A stretch of DNA of 64,000 nucleotides. It comes from a virus. Under the pieces are notes generated by a model. It was not told the origin of the DNA and searched no databases. It saw only the letters and a program-made list of their open reading frames with translations. The position numbers and the translations under genes are program-made. This document shows, piece by piece, positions 61,973 to 64,000 of the stretch (within the stretch, counting starts at the first letter, position 1; each line of letters starts with the position of its first letter). The stretch covers positions 31,462 to 95,461 of the IMG/VR virus record IMGVR_UViG_3300012000_000005; one strand, written 5' to 3'.

Positions 61973-63427
61973 TTAGATTACCGCCTGATGTTGAGTGATA
62001 GGGATATTGAAGGTGGTAACACCGTCGCTAACCTTATCATCTAGCATTTCTACTTTAGCCTCGTCGGTCTTAATTGAAAGTACCGCTAAGCCTAACTCCT
62101 CTGCGATATTATCGCGGTGAGTGTTGACTACCAACCGTACCGCCGAACGTTCCTCATCACCCTCGAAGGAGTTGATGTAGTTGTATGTAGCGAACTCCAT
62201 GCCGAAGGCTTTGGCATTAGTTACGAACGCTACGAGCGAACGAGTTGAGATAGGAGTGACGAGCGTACCTTTATTGAACTCGTCGCGTAGTTGATTTGCC
62301 ATTTCAACGAGCGCTCTATTCTTGAGTAACTTCTGCTCGATAGGCTTGTCGTATGGGAACGATAGTCTTATTGAGAATCGGTCTGCGAGTGCTTGGTTGA
62401 GTGGTCGAGTGCCACGATAGTCGGGGTTCATGTCACCGATAATCAATAGATTAGGGTGAGCCTTGATTACCTCGCCACCGTTTTCCATTAGTTGAATCTC
62501 ACGACGATAATCGAGTAGTGAGAATATGAAAGTTAAGAATCGCTCGGGCGCGAAGTTAATCTCGTTGAATAGGAGTACGCCACCGTTACGAACTATCTCT
62601 GTAACTGCGCCGTCTTGCCACCTAAAGTGACCGTCGGGAGTTGGTATCCAACGACCGACTAGGTGAGAGGCTTCTAGCCCGATATGGCATGCGACGTTGA
62701 AGTACCTCATGCCTCGAGCGCTTGCGTATGCTTGAGCGCTCATAGTCTTACCGCTTCCTGCGTGACCTTCAATTAGAACGTTCATGCCGTTGGCGAGTGC
62801 GTGGTCGTACACCTGATAATCGGTTAAGCCGTCAACGACCTTGCGGTTGATGTAGGTATCTGCCCACTTCTTGTCGGGTACGCTTACCATAGCATTGACG
62901 AGCGCTTGGCTTGTCGTTGGTACGGTTGGTCGTTCGATAACCTTAGTAGTGGTGGTTGCCACCTGTGCTACTTGCGCGATAGGAGTATCAACACCCTTCA
63001 CGATAGGCTTAATAGATACACCCTGATTACGTCGCTTGTCGGTGATGTAATCGTTGAGTGAGTTGTCGCCGATTTCTAGGCGAGCGATAAGGCTACCTGC
63101 GACCTCATTGTGCGCCTCGGGCGCGGTTGCGGTAGGAGTGGTTTCTAGGGCATATAGCGCCTTGATACCGACGTTAGTGATTTGACCTAGTTTCATCATG
63201 TCGCGGTCGCGGTCGCTAATAACGACGGCGCATGGTTCATGAGAGATAGGGTTATTTGGTAGTTGTGTGAGTGATACTTGCTTCCACGCCTGACCTCGAC
63301 CTTTCATGCCGTTCGATACGCGGTGGTATAGATATACCTCGGTATCGTCGGATAAGATGAGTGTCTGCGCTTGGGCAGGTAATCCCTCGAGTTGGTCGTC
63401 TGATACGACGAGTAACGCGAGTGACAT
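61973..63427 (-). CDS. MoxR-type AAA+ ATPase
   Basis: 484 residues. N-terminal ~215 residues are a phage-specific extension of unknown function. Walker A GHAGSGKT (~residue 223), then ASHLVGRWIPTPDGHFRWQDG, Walker B VLLFNEINFAPE, sensor ADRFSIRLSFPYD, and the C-terminal helix bundle identify a MoxR/CobS-class AAA+ protein. Such ATPases work with VWA partners to insert metals or remodel protein complexes. The VWA gene follows immediately, so the pair probably forms one machine. The first gene of the minus operon. Confidence 0.85.
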   Translation of the reverse strand: MSLALLVVSDDQLEGLPAQAQTLILSDDTEVYLYHRVSNGMKGRGQAWKQVSLTQLPNNPISHEPCAVVISDRDRDMMKLGQITNVGIKALYALETTPTATAPEAHNEVAGSLIARLEIGDNSLNDYITDKRRNQGVSIKPIVKGVDTPIAQVAQVATTTTKVIERPTVPTTSQALVNAMVSVPDKKWADTYINRKVVDGLTDYQVYDHALANGMNVLIEGHAGSGKTMSAQAYASARGMRYFNVACHIGLEASHLVGRWIPTPDGHFRWQDGAVTEIVRNGGVLLFNEINFAPERFLTFIFSLLDYRREIQLMENGGEVIKAHPNLLIIGDMNPDYRGTRPLNQALADRFSIRLSFPYDKPIEQKLLKNRALVEMANQLRDEFNKGTLVTPISTRSLVAFVTNAKAFGMEFATYNYINSFEGDEERSAVRLVVNTHRDNIAEELGLAVLSIKTDEAKVEMLDDKVSDGVTTFNIPITQHQAVI

Positions 63428-63520
63428 TTGTTCGGGTTTCCCTTCTTAATCGCCGTTGTTGGCTTAGTACCTATCTAAGCCTATTTCCGTATTTAATTCC
63501 ACTCCCGAGCCTCATTTTTG

Positions 63521-63539
63521 TATAACGAACTTATAACGA
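63521..63539 (-). promoter_or_regulatory. Direct repeat TATAACGA and possible minus-strand -10
   Basis: TATAACGA at 63521-63528 and 63532-63539, 11 bases apart, one helical turn. On the minus strand the first copy supplies a TATACA-like -10 for the AAA+ gene ~95 bases downstream. It could be an operator or iteron pair. Confidence 0.5.
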
Positions 63540-63550
63540 TTTTCTCTCAC

Positions 63551-63559
63551 TTATCCACA
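63551..63559 (+). promoter_or_regulatory. Consensus DnaA box TTATCCACA
   Basis: Perfect match to the bacterial DnaA box, 12 bases from the direct repeats. One 9-mer match in 64 kb is expected by chance with probability near one half, so origin function is only suggested. Confidence 0.45.
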
Positions 63560-63807
63560 ACCCTCTCTATGCGCCCGACGGCGCGGTAATAGGGTTATCT
63601 CTTGTATATAGAGAGAGAGGGGGGAAGGGGGCGAACACTAGCCTTATTGCTTCTTATCATATAGCCCACCCTCTCTCATAGCCGTAGGTCTGGCCTTACG
63701 CCTAATAAGCCTATCTCTCGTCGTGGCAGTAGCCTAACTCTCTCGGCTAGTCAAGCCGACACGCCGTTGCTCTCTTGTGATATGCGCCACAGGCCGCAGG
63801 GTTTGTG

Positions 63808-63834
63808 TTGGCCATAGCCTGCGGCTATGGCCAA
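63808..63834. other. Perfect 12-bp hairpin
   Basis: TTGGCCATAGCC-TGC-GGCTATGGCCAA. A very stable symmetrical structure without a T-run; it may be a protein-binding site or replication/transcription barrier in the non-coding region. Confidence 0.6.
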
Positions 63835-63970
63835 TGACGGAGTAGGCCGTCAAGGCCTTCAAATAGGGTGGGTCTATTCTAATATAGTTGGGTGGGTCAA
63901 CACAAACATTTCCGCGCCGAAGTTACTCGCGAGTAGCAACAGAATCAACGGGCGGCGGCGAACAAGCAAT

Positions 63971-64000
63971 AAGCCTACCGCCGAAGGAGCGGTAGGCTTT
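63971..64000. terminator. Terminator-like hairpin at the window edge
   Basis: AAGCCTACCGC-CGAAGGA-GCGGTAGGCTT followed by T at the end of the window. It can act in either direction, for a gene beyond the window. The downstream T-run is cut off. Confidence 0.65.

Larger units (their letters stand above)
63428..64000. other. 573-base non-coding region upstream of the minus operon
   Basis: No credible gene is seen. It holds a consensus DnaA box (63551), an 8-bp direct repeat (63521), several inverted repeats (63808-63834, 63971-63999 and CGGCT/AGCCG near 63750), and CTCTCT/AGAGAG purine-pyrimidine tracts. The minus-strand promoter for the AAA+ gene should lie near 63521-63540. It may be an origin, a packaging-related region or a regulatory hub. 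Confidence 0.6.

Noticed and set aside
61973-63427. Cobaltochelatase CobS/CobT pair completing a B12 biosynthesis pathway
   Set aside because: AAA+ and VWA domains fit, but the VWA partner has a HExxH metallopeptidase-like region not typical of CobT, and no other corrin genes are in view. Kept as a MoxR-VWA pair.
1-64000. Integrase, transposase or attachment sites
   Set aside because: No tyrosine or serine recombinase, transposase or target duplications were seen. The tRNAs are complete and not flanked by duplicated 3' ends, so there is no evidence here for lysogeny or insertion elements.

Overview
The window is part of a tailed-phage genome (or a prophage/metagenomic phage contig). It has a contractile-tail structural block, a phage replication block and dense ATGA/TAATG-coupled genes, and no host housekeeping genes. 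The host is very probably an actinobacterium: there is a WhiB-type regulator, a SpoVS protein, a UV-lesion glycosylase of a type familiar from actinobacteria, and at least nine genes whose start codon lies exactly 6 nt downstream of a TANNNT hexamer, the geometry of leaderless actinobacterial transcripts. The sequence looks moderately AT-rich, which would suit a low-GC freshwater actinobacterium, but that is inference. Terminase, portal, capsid and an obvious endolysin are not in the window, so the genome continues on at least one side.

Layout. 1-9000: collagen-like and glycine-rich tail fibres and small fibre proteins, closed by a terminator. 9054-13113: a glycosyltransferase, head/neck-type small proteins and a run of five tiny lysine-rich proteins. 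13153-26930: sheath, tube, a gp26-like chaperone with a candidate +1 frameshift, tape measure, tube initiator, LysM/gp53, hub, spike, gp25, baseplate J and tail protein I. 26943-35257: a membrane protein (possible holin), a lambda O/P-like initiator and loader pair with iterons inside the initiator gene, SWIM protein, DnaB-like helicase, primase, HAD phosphatase, dNMP kinase and SNF2 helicase. 35251-36010: three tRNAs (Asn, Gly, Gln) that share sequence with the ends of two protein genes. 36053-47300: regulators, a probable SSB, family A polymerase, RecA, resolvases, WhiB, a Cas4-like nuclease, an HslV-like peptidase, SpoVS and Hsp20. 47300-54739: phosphoesterase, many small proteins, a nucleotidyltransferase fold and a possible TGT-like protein. 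54847-57415: class II (B12-dependent) ribonucleotide reductase with a transcobalamin-like secreted protein and a micro-membrane protein. 57426-57463 is a bidirectional terminator. 57539-63427 is a convergent minus-strand operon headed by a MoxR-type AAA+ ATPase and a metallopeptidase/VWA protein and ending in many tiny zinc-ribbon proteins. 63428-64000 is a non-coding, hairpin-rich region with a consensus DnaA box.

The most distinctive ensemble is a cobalamin module: an ATP:cob(I)alamin adenosyltransferase set between tRNA genes, an AdoCbl-dependent ribonucleotide reductase, and a DUF4430-like exported protein translationally coupled to the reductase. Together these could secure cobalamin, convert it to the active cofactor and use it to make dNTPs for phage DNA. 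Other unusual parts are the tRNA/CDS overlaps, the leaderless promoter class, the lone proteasome-type peptidase and the MoxR-VWA pair. No search or computation was run; family names rest on motifs read by eye.
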